From assembly GCA_025980665.1 (NCBI GenBank), contig JAICXC010000001.1, forward strand, positions 84,999 to 148,998: a stretch of 64,000 nt of DNA. Reading direction: 5' to 3'. Within the stretch, counting starts at the first letter, position 1. Each line of letters opens with the position of its first letter. The DNA is from Bryobacteraceae bacterium (GTDB lineage: Bacteria > Acidobacteriota > Terriglobia > Bryobacterales > Bryobacteraceae). A model generated the notes under the pieces. The model was not told where the DNA came from and searched no databases. It saw nothing but the letters and a program-made list of their open reading frames with translations. Of this stretch, positions 16,412-25,554 are shown in pieces. Made by a program: the position numbers and the translations under genes.

Positions 16412-16786
16412 CTAGTCCCGCGTAATCTTGAAATCACCTTTCGTCGATGCCTGAGTCCACGTGCCCTTAATGGTGCGATGGTACGACCCGAGATCCTCCA
16501 GCTTGCCCTCGGCTGAAATGTGCATCTTATTCTTCGTATCCGCCTCGATCCGAACCGTCCAAGTGGCAGGATCCACGAAAACGCTGGTGATCGGGATGGA
16601 ATCCGGGCCCGGATTGATCAGGCCGGTGACGTTCTTGCCGTCCCAATTCAACACGAAGGTGACTTGGTTGCGTTGGGTCGACGTCGCACCCCAATCTCCG
16701 GACCAGGTTCCCGTCAATGGGTGGCCCTGCTGGGAAAATACCGGCGCGCATATCGCCATGCAGGCCAAGAACAAGGCTCGTTTCAT
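16412..16786 (-). CDS. small secreted beta-rich protein
   Basis: The 124-residue protein has a signal peptide (about residues 1-18) and a mature region starting GHPLTGTWSGDWGAT. It contains alternating hydrophobic strands and a closing IKGTWTQASTKGDFKITRD, resembling small lipocalin-like or META-like beta barrels that are common and uncharacterised in Solibacter-type genomes. It is the first gene of a four-gene minus-strand operon ending at 14181, with a 6-base gap to the fusion gene. No function can be assigned. Confidence 0.75.
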   Translation of the reverse strand: MKRALFLACMAICAPVFSQQGHPLTGTWSGDWGATSTQRNQVTFVLNWDGKNVTGLINPGPDSIPITSVFVDPATWTVRIEADTKNKMHISAEGKLEDLGSYHRTIKGTWTQASTKGDFKITRD

Positions 16787-16870
16787 GAATCCAAGATATA
16801 GCGCTACTCGCGCTCTGAGCGCAAGGGACTGCTGCCTGATAGACTGTAGTCGTTCTGAAGGAGGTTGTTC

Positions 16871-17905
16871 ATGAACTATCGCCTTCTCGCCCTCGCGGCC
16901 GGACTCTTAACCGCGTCCTTCGCGCAAACCGTCCGACCCGCTGCACCTGCGCTCAGATCGGCGAAGAAAGCCTACACGCCTCCCAAGACCCCCTGGGGCG
17001 ATCCCGACCTCCAGGGAAACTGGCCGGCGCAGTTCAACATCCCCATGCAGCGCGCGGGGAGTGTGAAAGACAAAGAGGTTCTGTCAGACGAAGAGTTCGC
17101 GCAAACCGAAGTGCATGCGGCGCAGCAATCCGCGAGTATCCAGAAGCAATACGAGAATCAGATCACGATTAATCCGCCGCTGTACTGGAGTGAAGGCGGC
17201 AAGAGGACCAAGCAGACTTCCGTAGTGGTCGATCCTCCAGATGGACGCATACCTCCCATGACTCCACAGGCTCAGAAGATTGTCGCGGCAGAACGCGGTG
17301 GGCTCGGACCCGGGCAGCATTTCCCGGACAAGGTCGACTCCTGGGAAGATTTCGACTACTACAGCCGCTGCATCACGCGCGGGTTCCCGGCGACGATGCT
17401 CTACACGGTCTATAACTTCGGTAACGACATCATCCAGGCTCCGGGATATGTCGTGATTCGCAGCGAAATGGTGCATGAACAGCGGGTGATCCCGTTAGAC
17501 AATCGCAAACACGTGGGCAAGGACATCAAGATGTACATGGGGAATTCGGTCGGCCACTGGGAGGGCAACACGCTTGTGGTCGAGACGACCAACCTGCGTC
17601 CTGAATCGGGTGCAGGCGGTCGCTACACGGACGCCGCGAAAATCGTCGAACGCTTCACGCGTACCGCGCCCGATGAACTGACGTGGGAAGCCACCATCAG
17701 CGATCCGAACGTGTGGACCAAGCCGTACACGCTTCGGTATCCATTCAAGCTCGACCCCGAATATCACTTATACGAATACGCCTGCCACGAAGGCAATTAC
17801 ATGATGCTGGACGCGCTCACGGCAGCCCGGCAACTGGAAGCTCAGGGTCAGGATACGAAAGTGGTCCGCGGTGAGGCTGGCGGCCCGCTTCCTGGAACGC
17901 GTTAA
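16871..17905 (+). CDS. secreted protein of the WEGDTLVVD-like family (copy 3, long form)
   Basis: The ATG at 16871 is chosen because AAGGAGG lies 6 bases upstream; an in-frame TTG at 16865 is less likely. The signal peptide (about residues 1-18) precedes KTPWGDPDLQGNWP, a segment often found in this longer subfamily. The signature reads GNSVGHWEGNTLVVETTNLR, followed by KIVERFTRTAPDELTWEATI. The C-terminus is YEYACHEGNYMMLDALTAAR. Function is unknown. It converges on the diheme cytochrome c gene with no intergenic gap. Confidence 0.87.
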   Translation: MNYRLLALAAGLLTASFAQTVRPAAPALRSAKKAYTPPKTPWGDPDLQGNWPAQFNIPMQRAGSVKDKEVLSDEEFAQTEVHAAQQSASIQKQYENQITINPPLYWSEGGKRTKQTSVVVDPPDGRIPPMTPQAQKIVAAERGGLGPGQHFPDKVDSWEDFDYYSRCITRGFPATMLYTVYNFGNDIIQAPGYVVIRSEMVHEQRVIPLDNRKHVGKDIKMYMGNSVGHWEGNTLVVETTNLRPESGAGGRYTDAAKIVERFTRTAPDELTWEATISDPNVWTKPYTLRYPFKLDPEYHLYEYACHEGNYMMLDALTAARQLEAQGQDTKVVRGEAGGPLPGTR

Positions 17906-18871
17906 CTAGGGAGCTAGGGACGCTGCATACGCCGCGATGGCGATCATGTCATCCTCGGTCAGCTTCTCGGCGACCTTCTTCATCTGCGCGCCAGCCGTGC
18001 TGCTATTCGCGCCGGTCTGAAAATTGTAAAGCTGCCGGACGATGTAGATCGGATGAATCCCCGCCAGCCGCGGCACATCGCCCAGGCCTTTGAGTCCCTC
18101 GCCGTGGCAGATTTCGCAAGCGATGGTCTTGCCGGAGCCGCCGGTTTTAACCAGGGTCTCGCCCTTCTTGATGCTACCCGGTGGGACATAGGCGATGAAT
18201 CCCGAATGTGGATCGCGGCTTTCGACTCTCACTGGATCCTGCGGCAAGGTGACGATGCGATTGCCGATCGGCTCGGTCCCGCCTCCCGTCAGCGCGAAGC
18301 GCATGCGTCCGCCGTTGACCCAGGTTTTCGGCACCGTCTGTGCTTCTTCGACCTTGTACCAGACGGCCGGCTTCAGCGCCGCGAAAAACTCGACGGCTTT
18401 GCGCATGTCTTCGTCCGGCAAGCCTTTGGCGATCGCATTCATCCGCGCGGCACGCTGCGACGGCTCGTAGACCATGGGATCTTTGCGAGCGCCGCTCTTG
18501 AAATCCTGCATCTGCCGCAGGAGGTACGCCACCGGTAGGCCCGCGAGCATAGCGGACTCCGGATGTCCATTCCCCGACATCAGATGGCAGGATCCGCAGG
18601 CTTGCACCTGGAATCCATGCTCCACGATCCCAGGTAGCGGTGCATGTTCCTGCGGAAACCAATCCGGCGGATTGAGCTGATCGTCGATTTGCGCCTGGGT
18701 GTAGGATTTGGTGCTCCCCGGCAGCCGCTTCACCTCTTTCGCATCGCCCGCGGGCGGAGGATTTTTATCAGGCACGGGGTACGCCCACGTGAGCTGCGCG
18801 GATTGTTGCGGGAGCGCCGCCGCCACGTAGAACGAAAGCAAACCAGCTAGTATCAAGACCAAATGCTTCAT
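17906..18871 (-). CDS. periplasmic diheme cytochrome c
   Basis: The protein of about 321 residues has a signal peptide and two c-type heme sites, ACGSCHLM near residue 92 and ACEICHGEG in the second half. Each is followed by a class I/c4-like pattern (PVAYLLRQMQDFKSG; PIYIVRQLYNFQTGA) with downstream Met ligands plausible. It probably carries electrons in the periplasm. The ATG at 18871 is preferred because GGAGGGT sits 4 bases upstream; an in-frame GTG at 18877 falls within that ribosome binding site. Confidence 0.88.
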   Translation of the reverse strand: MKHLVLILAGLLSFYVAAALPQQSAQLTWAYPVPDKNPPPAGDAKEVKRLPGSTKSYTQAQIDDQLNPPDWFPQEHAPLPGIVEHGFQVQACGSCHLMSGNGHPESAMLAGLPVAYLLRQMQDFKSGARKDPMVYEPSQRAARMNAIAKGLPDEDMRKAVEFFAALKPAVWYKVEEAQTVPKTWVNGGRMRFALTGGGTEPIGNRIVTLPQDPVRVESRDPHSGFIAYVPPGSIKKGETLVKTGGSGKTIACEICHGEGLKGLGDVPRLAGIHPIYIVRQLYNFQTGANSSTAGAQMKKVAEKLTEDDMIAIAAYAASLAP

Positions 18872-18883
18872 GAACACCCTCCA

Positions 18884-18907
18884 AGATGATTTTGAACTAT
18901 ATCATCT
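18884..18907. repeat. 7-bp inverted repeat upstream of the cytochrome c gene
   Basis: AGATGAT and ATCATCT are separated by 10 bases, just upstream of the cytochrome c ribosome binding site and downstream of the zinc peptidase stop. It could be an operator or part of a leader hairpin. It is short enough to occur by chance. Confidence 0.3.
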
Positions 18908-18925
18908 AACGAAGGCGTTGGGAAA

Positions 18926-19786
18926 CTAGTGACCGAAGGTATCGCAACTGGAGACCTGACCGGAATTTAGACCGGTCTGAAACCATTGAGTGCGCTCGCG
19001 CGATGACCCGTGTGTGAAACTCTCCGGACTGACGCGGCCGGTTGCCATCTTCTGAAGGCGGTCGTCTCCCACGGCCGCGGCTGCCTGGAGCGCGGCCTGC
19101 ACGTCACTCTGGTCGACGATTTTGCGTTGCTCGGTCGACATTGCCCAGATACCGGCGAAGCAGTCGGCCTGGAGTTCCAGGCGGACGGATAGCGGATTCG
19201 CCTCGCGCGGATCACTGGACCGCATACGCTGCACCCGGCTTTCGATGCCCAAGATCTTCTGCACGTGATGTCCGATTTCGTGGGCGATGACATACGCCTG
19301 CGCGAATTCCCCGGGAGCCCCAAAGCGTCCCCGCAACTCGTCGAAAAAGCCTAAGTCGAGGTACACTTTCTCGTCGTCAGGGCAATAGAAAGGTCCTGTG
19401 GCGCTCTCCGCCTGCCCGCAAGCGGAATCGATTGAGTCGCGGAACAGCACTAGCTTGGCGTGCCGATACTGCGTGCCACCTTGCGCGGGTAGTAATTTCT
19501 GCCAGGTTGCCTGTACATCATCCAAAACAAACGAGACAAACTGCACCTCCGTATTTTCTGCGGCAGTAGACTGAGGCGTAGACGTCGCCACGGGGCTGGC
19601 AGAATCGGAATCGCCTAGAAACAGAGTGAAAAGATTGCGATGGAATAACAGGCTCAGAACGAGCAGAACAAGAGCTCCCCCGATACCGATGTGACGTCCG
19701 CCGAAGCCCATCCCCGAAAATCCGCCACCGCCTTCGCTGCGGCGATCCTCAACGTCGTCACTGATTCCGCCTGGCTTCCATTCCAT
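18926..19786 (-). CDS. neutral zinc metallopeptidase, YpfJ/KPN_02809 family
   Basis: The 286-residue protein begins MEWKPGGISDDVEDRR, the normal family start, followed by a glycine-rich stretch and one membrane helix (about residues 33-52). The remainder is periplasmic, with the zinc-binding AHEIGHHVQ and the third ligand region LELQADCFAGIWA. The open frame extends far upstream, but that extension lacks family similarity and overlaps the divergent permease gene antisense, so 19786 is chosen. No strong Shine-Dalgarno is visible. The in vivo substrate of this family is not well defined. Confidence 0.88.
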   Translation of the reverse strand: MEWKPGGISDDVEDRRSEGGGGFSGMGFGGRHIGIGGALVLLVLSLLFHRNLFTLFLGDSDSASPVATSTPQSTAAENTEVQFVSFVLDDVQATWQKLLPAQGGTQYRHAKLVLFRDSIDSACGQAESATGPFYCPDDEKVYLDLGFFDELRGRFGAPGEFAQAYVIAHEIGHHVQKILGIESRVQRMRSSDPREANPLSVRLELQADCFAGIWAMSTEQRKIVDQSDVQAALQAAAAVGDDRLQKMATGRVSPESFTHGSSRERTQWFQTGLNSGQVSSCDTFGH

Positions 19787-19861
19787 ACGGCAGGGACGAG
19801 CAATCGACGGTCCAATGTGAGGGCGACTAGTCGCGGCTCCCAATTTCATAGAATTAGGACA

Positions 19862-22285
19862 ATGTCGGTCCTGCAGGACATCCGAATCGCTACACGGATA
19901 TTCCGGCGCACGCCCGTTCCGACGGGAATCGCTCTCCTGTCGATCGCGCTGAGTGTGGGCGCGACGGCCGTCGTCTTCGCCGCGATCAAATCGGTGTTGA
20001 TCGATCCGCTCCCATATGCGCACGCGGAACAGCTGGTGCAGTTGGGCAGCGAATTCCCCCAGATGCAGGAGCAAGCGACTAGCGACTGGATCGTTTGGAA
20101 TGATACCCGTGAGCTGGATCGAAGGACGCGCACGCTCGAATCGACAGGCGTGTACAGCAACGCCATTTTCGATCTTGCAGGCGATGCGACTTCGACACCG
20201 GAAGCGCTGTACGGCGTACGGATGAATGCGAACTTGTTCCGAGTTCTGGGTGTCTCGCCGATGCTCGGACGCAACGTCCTTCCGGAAGAGGATCAACCCG
20301 GCCACTCGGACGTAATAATCCTGAGCTACGGCCTATGGGCGCGACGGTTCAACTCGGACGATTCCATCGTAGGCCGGAACGTGACAGTCAATGGACACTC
20401 TTGCCTCGTGGTCGGCGTCATGCCGCCCGATTTCGACTTTCCACTTCGCAGGCAAGCGGCTCATACGCCTTCTCCGTACAGGGATTTCTGGGCAGCGCCG
20501 TTCAACACGCCGGCTAATCCGAATGCGGCACTTGGCGCCGTGGCAAGGTTGCGACCGGGAGTGACGTTGACCGAGGCGCGCCAGGACCTTGCTTCGATCA
20601 GTGAGACGCTCAGCCACGATTTTCCCGAAACCAATCGCGACCGTACTCTTCGCTTAAACTTTGTGCGCGACCGGACCGTCGGAATCGCCACCAACGGTCT
20701 GCTGCTGCTGATGGCCGCCGCTGTGCTGTTTATGCTGATCGGATGCGCCAATGTTGCCAATCTGCTGCTGGCGCGCGGGCTTGCCCGGCAGCGCGAAATC
20801 GACGTGAGGCTCGCGATCGGTGCGGGACAAATCCGGATCGTCCGCCAGCTCCTTACCGAAAGCTGCCTGCTGGCGCTGCTGGGCGGACTTGCCGGCTATA
20901 TCCTGACTGCAGCGGCGTGGAAGATCCTGCCGGCCCTGTCTCCGGTAAACATTCCCCGGTTGGCTGCCGCGCACGCGGATGGGACGATCTTCGGGTTCGC
21001 TCTTGCGCTAGCGGTCGTCAACGGAATCTTGTTCGGCATTGCGCCCGCGCTTCGCCTGACCCGCGGAAAAGTGATCGCGATCGGCGGATTTGGCACTCGC
21101 GGCGCGGCATCCGGAAGACCCGACCGTACGCGATCCTCACTGGTCGCAGCCGAGGTGGCCATTTCCGTCGTCCTGGTGGTGATCGGCGGGGAACTCCTGA
21201 CCAGCTTTGTGAAGTTGATCCGCGCCGATCCCGGCTTCCAGGCGGATCGCATTCTGGCCTCGGTGGTGCTGCCCGCTCGCGAGCGATACCCCGATCCCGC
21301 ACAACGAGCGTTGTTCTACAAGCGAATTCTGGATTCGGTGCGCGCGCTTCCTGGGGTCGAAAGTGCGGGAACCGTGGATGCACTCCCCTTTAGCGGCGAG
21401 AATAACGGCGGATACGTGAGTGCCGCAGAAGGGACAAAGATCGAGGGAGAAATAGACGACGTGGGCGGCGAGTATCTCCAAACCATGGGCGTCCGTCTCC
21501 TTGAAGGCCGCTGGTTCCGCGAAGAGGAGATGGCCGACTCAAATGACTCTGCGATCGTGAATGATTTTATCGCCGCGCGCTTGTGGCCAGGCTCCAGCGC
21601 CCTTGGACAGCGAGTCTGCGTCTATTGCACGCCGGAGAATCCGAACAACTGGAAGCGTGTCATTGGAGTCGTCTCCAGCGCGAGCCACGCCGCACTGAAC
21701 GAAGCGGCCAAGGGAAATGTTTACCTGGCGGCTGGAGCCATGCGGAATTCCTCTTTCGTGGTTGTACGCACCCAACGGCCCACGGGAGATCTGGAAAAAG
21801 CAATTCGGCGAACCATCGCGGCGATCGACCCAAATCAGCCCGTGTTCCTCAGCACCACGATGACGGCTCTTATCGCCGACTCGGTTGCCGATCGGCGATT
21901 CATCATGATGCTGCTCGCGGTGACGGCCGTCCTGGCACTGACCATGTCGGCCGCCGGCGTTTACGGGGTGATTTCGTATACCACTTCGCGGAGAACACAG
22001 GAAATCGGGGTCCGTGTGGCGGTCGGTGCGATGCCCTGGGACGTGCTTGCTTTAATATTCCGCCAGGGCTTCCTGACCGTTGCGATCGGGCTTACGATCG
22101 GACTCGGGTTTGCGCTCCTGGCCATGCATTCTCTACGTAGTTTCCTACCTGGCCTGGAGTCCGCGAATCCGGGGCAACTTTGGATTGCCACCGGCCTAGT
22201 TGCGTTGACCGCGGGGATCGCCTGCTGGATCCCCGCGCGCCGTGCCGCCAAGATCGACCCGATGTCCGCCCTGCGGCAAGAGTAG
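19862..22285 (+). CDS. ADOP-type MacB/FtsX family permease
   Basis: The 807-residue membrane protein of the duplicated acidobacterial ABC permease group has an N-terminal MSVLQDIRIATRIFRRTP followed by a membrane helix. A periplasmic MacB_PCD domain, an FtsX domain (LLARGLARQREIDVRLAIGAG), a second periplasmic domain and a second FtsX domain (RRTQEIGVRVAVGAMP) follow. It ends IDPMSALRQE, the classical C-terminus. Such permeases usually lack an adjacent ATPase, as here. They are thought to belong to efflux or mechanotransmission machines; substrate unknown. The upstream 19691 start is rejected because homologous sequence begins at 19862. Confidence 0.93.
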   Translation: MSVLQDIRIATRIFRRTPVPTGIALLSIALSVGATAVVFAAIKSVLIDPLPYAHAEQLVQLGSEFPQMQEQATSDWIVWNDTRELDRRTRTLESTGVYSNAIFDLAGDATSTPEALYGVRMNANLFRVLGVSPMLGRNVLPEEDQPGHSDVIILSYGLWARRFNSDDSIVGRNVTVNGHSCLVVGVMPPDFDFPLRRQAAHTPSPYRDFWAAPFNTPANPNAALGAVARLRPGVTLTEARQDLASISETLSHDFPETNRDRTLRLNFVRDRTVGIATNGLLLLMAAAVLFMLIGCANVANLLLARGLARQREIDVRLAIGAGQIRIVRQLLTESCLLALLGGLAGYILTAAAWKILPALSPVNIPRLAAAHADGTIFGFALALAVVNGILFGIAPALRLTRGKVIAIGGFGTRGAASGRPDRTRSSLVAAEVAISVVLVVIGGELLTSFVKLIRADPGFQADRILASVVLPARERYPDPAQRALFYKRILDSVRALPGVESAGTVDALPFSGENNGGYVSAAEGTKIEGEIDDVGGEYLQTMGVRLLEGRWFREEEMADSNDSAIVNDFIAARLWPGSSALGQRVCVYCTPENPNNWKRVIGVVSSASHAALNEAAKGNVYLAAGAMRNSSFVVVRTQRPTGDLEKAIRRTIAAIDPNQPVFLSTTMTALIADSVADRRFIMMLLAVTAVLALTMSAAGVYGVISYTTSRRTQEIGVRVAVGAMPWDVLALIFRQGFLTVAIGLTIGLGFALLAMHSLRSFLPGLESANPGQLWIATGLVALTAGIACWIPARRAAKIDPMSALRQE

Positions 22286-22289
22286 GCGA

Positions 22290-22436
22290 TCAGCGGCCGG
22301 CAACGGGCTTGCCGCAACCGCACTGGCAATTCGTCTCCTGGCAGCGGCATTCGTTCTTCGGGCAACCGCAGGAACACGTCCCACATCCGCAGTTACACTT
22401 TCCGGAATTCTTAGTCTCATTCTTTACGTTGGTCAT
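22290..22436 (-). CDS. metallothionein-like cysteine-rich small protein
   Basis: This 48-residue gene was found by translating the gap between the permease and sigma-factor genes. It starts ATG after AAGGAGAAAGAC, a good ribosome binding site. Eleven cysteines lie between residues 14 and 41 in CxC and CxxC patterns (CNCGCGTCSCGC, then CRC and CQCGC) with almost no aromatic residues, the composition of metal-thiolate cluster proteins. It probably binds Cu, Zn or Cd in the cytoplasm. It diverges from a sigma factor with a cysteine-rich tail, suggesting metal-induced expression. I cannot assign it to a named metallothionein family. Confidence 0.78.
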   Translation of the reverse strand: MTNVKNETKNSGKCNCGCGTCSCGCPKNECRCQETNCQCGCGKPVAGR

Positions 22437-22537
22437 TGTCTTTCTCCTTATTTCTTTCCAGCGCTCTCTGCGCTTTCACTGAGGCTGACGGACATTCCCC
22501 CGAAACATTACAGTCCGTGGAGCGTGTTAGGCTGAGC
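22437..22537. promoter_or_regulatory. divergent promoter region between metallothionein-like and sigma-factor genes
   Basis: About 100 bases hold both promoters. On the plus strand CGAAAC at 22501-22506 followed after 16 bases by CGTGTT is reminiscent of an ECF-type promoter and would fit autoregulation. This is pattern resemblance only. No matching copy was identified on the minus strand. Confidence 0.3.
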
Positions 22538-23137
22538 GTGGTGGCAACCACTTCAGAATCATCAGCTTCGCTCACTCCAGAGGCGATCCAGCGCTTGGTG
22601 GAACATCACCGGCAGTTCCTGGCATTCCTCCAGACTCGGGTCGAATCGCGCGCCGCCGCCGAAGACATTCTGCAATCGGCATTTGTAAAGGGCCTGGAGC
22701 GCGGCGCTGAAGTGCGCGATGAAGAAAGCATCGTGGCATGGTTTTACCGGGTGCTTCGGAACGCCGTGATCGATCACTATCGCCACCGCGCCTCCACCGA
22801 GCGCGCGATGGAAGGCTGGGGCAAGGAATTTGTCGCACACGAGGCTCCCGAGGTGGAGCTCAAAGACGAGATCTGCCAGTGCGTTTCCGGATTGCTCGAT
22901 ACACTCAAGCCTGAATACCGGGACGCCCTGCGGATTATCGATCTGGATGAGGGCAGTTTGAATGACCTAGCGAAGAAGGCGGGAATTACTTCGGGGAACG
23001 CGGCCGTTCGAGTGCATCGGGCTCGCGAGGCTCTGCGTAAGCAGGTTCGGGTCGTGTGTGGAAGCTGTGCGGAGCACGGTTGTCTCGATTGTCACTGCAA
23101 AGCTGACGGATCGGGTTGCGAACCGCACAAGTCTTGA
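22538..23137 (+). CDS. ECF sigma factor with C-terminal cysteine-rich domain (CorE/ECF44-like)
   Basis: The sigma70 family protein is about 199 residues. Region 2 is visible around AAEDILQSAFVKGLE and WFYRVLRNAVIDHYRHR, and region 4 around LKPEYRDALRIIDLDEGS and AAVRVHRAREALRKQV. The tail reads CGSCAEHGCLDCHC with a further Cys (Cys174, 177, 182, 185, 187, 194). This matches the cysteine-rich domain of CorE-type sigma factors, which in Myxococcus sense copper or cadmium directly instead of using an anti-sigma factor. No anti-sigma gene is adjacent. The start is one of two tandem GTGs (22538 or 22541); an ATG at 22436 would add an unrelated extension. Confidence 0.88.
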   Translation: MVATTSESSASLTPEAIQRLVEHHRQFLAFLQTRVESRAAAEDILQSAFVKGLERGAEVRDEESIVAWFYRVLRNAVIDHYRHRASTERAMEGWGKEFVAHEAPEVELKDEICQCVSGLLDTLKPEYRDALRIIDLDEGSLNDLAKKAGITSGNAAVRVHRAREALRKQVRVVCGSCAEHGCLDCHCKADGSGCEPHKS

Positions 23138-23150
23138 TACACTTGGCGGG

Positions 23151-23948
23151 TTACTTGCCGACCAGATGCTTCAGATCGGCGTTATTCTCCTGGCAGATAT
23201 ACTCGAACGGTTCCATGCCGGGGTGGAACAGGATATTCCAGCTCGTGGTCCACGGCTTGGAATACGCTCCGGGATCTTCAATGGTCGCTTCGTAATGCAG
23301 AATCAGCTCATTTACGCGCGTGAAACGCTCGATTACGTGGAGCTGCTCCGTATGCGGATGTCCCGCTGCGTCCACCCAGCTTCGATCATTCAATCCGGTG
23401 ACATCGACCACCAGCGTGTCTCCCTCCCAGCGGCCGATCCCTTCGCCCAGGTAGGTAGGATTTAGCTTGTCCGGAGGCGTGTGCTTCCGCCCATCCATGT
23501 AAACGACTCGCCACATGTGCGCACCGCCTTCAAAAACAAACAGAATGCGGTTGGGCATCTGGTAAATCTGAAACGGGAAGGAGGTCGCATACATGCGCGG
23601 GATTCCCGAAGGAAGACAAAACCCCTCGGGATCGTCTTTCGTGACGTTGGCGTTGCGCTGATCGTACGCCGCTTTGGCCCACGGAAGAAAAGGAACGTCG
23701 ACCTTCTTCTCCGGCTGCGCGGTGCCAGCGAAACCGCCTCCAGTACCGGCCATGTCTCCCACGCCTGGAGGTTCCCAGGATCCCTTGTCGTTGCCGAGGT
23801 CGGGATGTCCGTCGGAAAGACGCGGCGACGGTGGGATATTCTTCCGGGTGAGTGCGGCTGCTACCTTCTTTCCATCGAAATCCTGCGCCGTTCCTAATCC
23901 GTGACCGACGAAGACTGCGGCGAGCATTCCCAAGAAACAACGTCCCAT
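23151..23948 (-). CDS. secreted protein of the WEGDTLVVD-like family (copy 4)
   Basis: The 265-residue protein starts at 23948, where GGAGGAGGTG precedes the ATG; the longer open frame is not supported. The signal peptide ends near GLGTAQDF. The core has VPFLPWAKAAYDQR, MWRVVYMDGR, GEGIGRWEGDTLVVDVTGLN, LHVIERFTRV and the closing EPFEYICQENN with NADLKHLVGK. Function is unknown. It converges on the sigma-factor gene with a 13-base gap. Confidence 0.87.
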   Translation of the reverse strand: MGRCFLGMLAAVFVGHGLGTAQDFDGKKVAAALTRKNIPPSPRLSDGHPDLGNDKGSWEPPGVGDMAGTGGGFAGTAQPEKKVDVPFLPWAKAAYDQRNANVTKDDPEGFCLPSGIPRMYATSFPFQIYQMPNRILFVFEGGAHMWRVVYMDGRKHTPPDKLNPTYLGEGIGRWEGDTLVVDVTGLNDRSWVDAAGHPHTEQLHVIERFTRVNELILHYEATIEDPGAYSKPWTTSWNILFHPGMEPFEYICQENNADLKHLVGK

Positions 23949-24019
23949 GCCCACCTCCTCCGCATCATCATAGTTCAGCTGACTGAAGGTGTATACTGAT
24001 CCGCAGCCTGGAGGAGACC

Positions 24020-25516
24020 ATGCGTAATTCCCTGCTGATTCTCGGGTGCATCGCTTCACCCGCATTCGCGGCCTCATGCGAAAGTCTCGCGTCGCTGGCG
24101 TTGCCGAACACCACCATCACATCGGCGCAGATCGTGCCGGCGGGACAATTCTCGCCACCTGGACCGGCCGGAAAAGGCAAGGGCGCCAACGCCTATAAGG
24201 ACCTTCCCGAATTTTGCCGGGTGGCAGCGACGCTCAAGCCCTCCAGCGATTCCGATATCAAGGTCGAATTCTGGCTCCCGACGTCGAATTGGAACCGCAA
24301 GCTGCAGTCGGTCGGCAATGGGGGCTGGGCAGGTGTGATCAGTTATTCCGCCCTCGCGGATGCGGTCAAAGCCGGCTATGCGGGCGCGTCCACGGACACC
24401 GGACACGTGGGCGGCAGCGGAAGCTTCGCCCTGGAGCATCCCGAACAACTGATCGACTTTGGCTGGCGCTCCGAGCATGAGATGACCCTCAAGGCTAAGG
24501 CCATCGTTCAGGCATTCTACGGCAGCGCCCCGCGGCTTTCGTATTGGAACGGCTGTTCCACCGGCGGGCGGCAGGGACTGAAAGAGGCCCAGAAGTTTCC
24601 GGACGATTACGACGGCATCATCGCCGGCGCACCCGCCAACCGCACGGCAATCTCACTGTGGATCGCGTTCGCTGTGCTGAAAGATCCGGCCAGTTACATT
24701 CCGCCCGCCAAGTATCCCGTGATTCACCAGGCCGCGCTGGCCACGTGCGACCTGCGCGATGGGGCCAAGGACGGACTCATCGAAGATCCCACCAGGTGCA
24801 AGTTCGATCCCAAGGTGCTGCTTTGCAGGAACGGCGACGGTCCGTCATGCCTCACTGCGCCGCAAGTGGACGCCGCCAGGAAAATCTACAGCGCGGCGAC
24901 CAATCCCCGGACCGGGCAAGTACTGTTTCCATCGCTCGCGCCTGGAAGCGAGCTGAACTGGGGCATCCAGGCGGCCGGGCCCGATCCTTCGGCCAACATC
25001 TTCGACCATTTCAAGTACGTGGTCTTCAAGAATCCCGCCTGGGACTGGAAGACGTTCGACTTCGATAAAGGCCTCGCATTGGAGGATCAGCCGGAAAACG
25101 CGGTGATGAATGCAACCGATTCCAACCTCAAGCCGTTTTTCGCGCACAACGGAAAGCTGCTCATTTATCACGGCTGGGCCGATTCGAACGTCTCTCCGCT
25201 GAACACCATCAAGTACTACAAGAGTGTGGTGGATACGTTGGGCGGCGCGTCCAAGACATCGAACAACGTGCGGTTGTTCATGGAACCGGGTATGGGTCAT
25301 TGTGGCGGTGGCGAAGGACCCAACGTTTTCGATAAAGTGAGCGTGCTCGAGCAGTGGGTGGAACAGGGCAAGGCGCCGGAGAAGATCATCGCGTCGCACA
25401 GCATCGCCGGCAAGGTGGATCGCACGCGTCCACTGTGCCCATATCCACAAGTCGCGAAGTACAAAGGCTCGGGGAGCATTGACGAAGCGTCGAACTTCGC
25501 TTGCCAGCTACCATAG
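24020..25516 (+). CDS. tannase/feruloyl esterase family protein
   Basis: The 498-residue secreted alpha/beta hydrolase follows GGAGGAG and has a signal peptide ending near PAFAAS. The nucleophile motif is NGCSTGGRQGLKEAQKFP. A later HGWADSNVSPLNTIKYY carries the acid region and GMGHCGGG the catalytic His, with paired cysteines that typically bridge Ser and His segments. The family hydrolyses ester bonds of gallates, ferulates or related plant phenolics. Substrate specificity cannot be read from sequence. A second, diverged member lies at 55689-57395. Confidence 0.92.
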   Translation: MRNSLLILGCIASPAFAASCESLASLALPNTTITSAQIVPAGQFSPPGPAGKGKGANAYKDLPEFCRVAATLKPSSDSDIKVEFWLPTSNWNRKLQSVGNGGWAGVISYSALADAVKAGYAGASTDTGHVGGSGSFALEHPEQLIDFGWRSEHEMTLKAKAIVQAFYGSAPRLSYWNGCSTGGRQGLKEAQKFPDDYDGIIAGAPANRTAISLWIAFAVLKDPASYIPPAKYPVIHQAALATCDLRDGAKDGLIEDPTRCKFDPKVLLCRNGDGPSCLTAPQVDAARKIYSAATNPRTGQVLFPSLAPGSELNWGIQAAGPDPSANIFDHFKYVVFKNPAWDWKTFDFDKGLALEDQPENAVMNATDSNLKPFFAHNGKLLIYHGWADSNVSPLNTIKYYKSVVDTLGGASKTSNNVRLFMEPGMGHCGGGEGPNVFDKVSVLEQWVEQGKAPEKIIASHSIAGKVDRTRPLCPYPQVAKYKGSGSIDEASNFACQLP

Positions 25517-25554
25517 GGGTGGCATTCGGATCGATATCGGAGGAGTTGATTTCT

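Noticed and set aside
19787..20305. N-terminal extension of the zinc peptidase reading frame
   Set aside because: It is antisense to the ADOP permease, and family similarity begins at MEWKPGG (19786).
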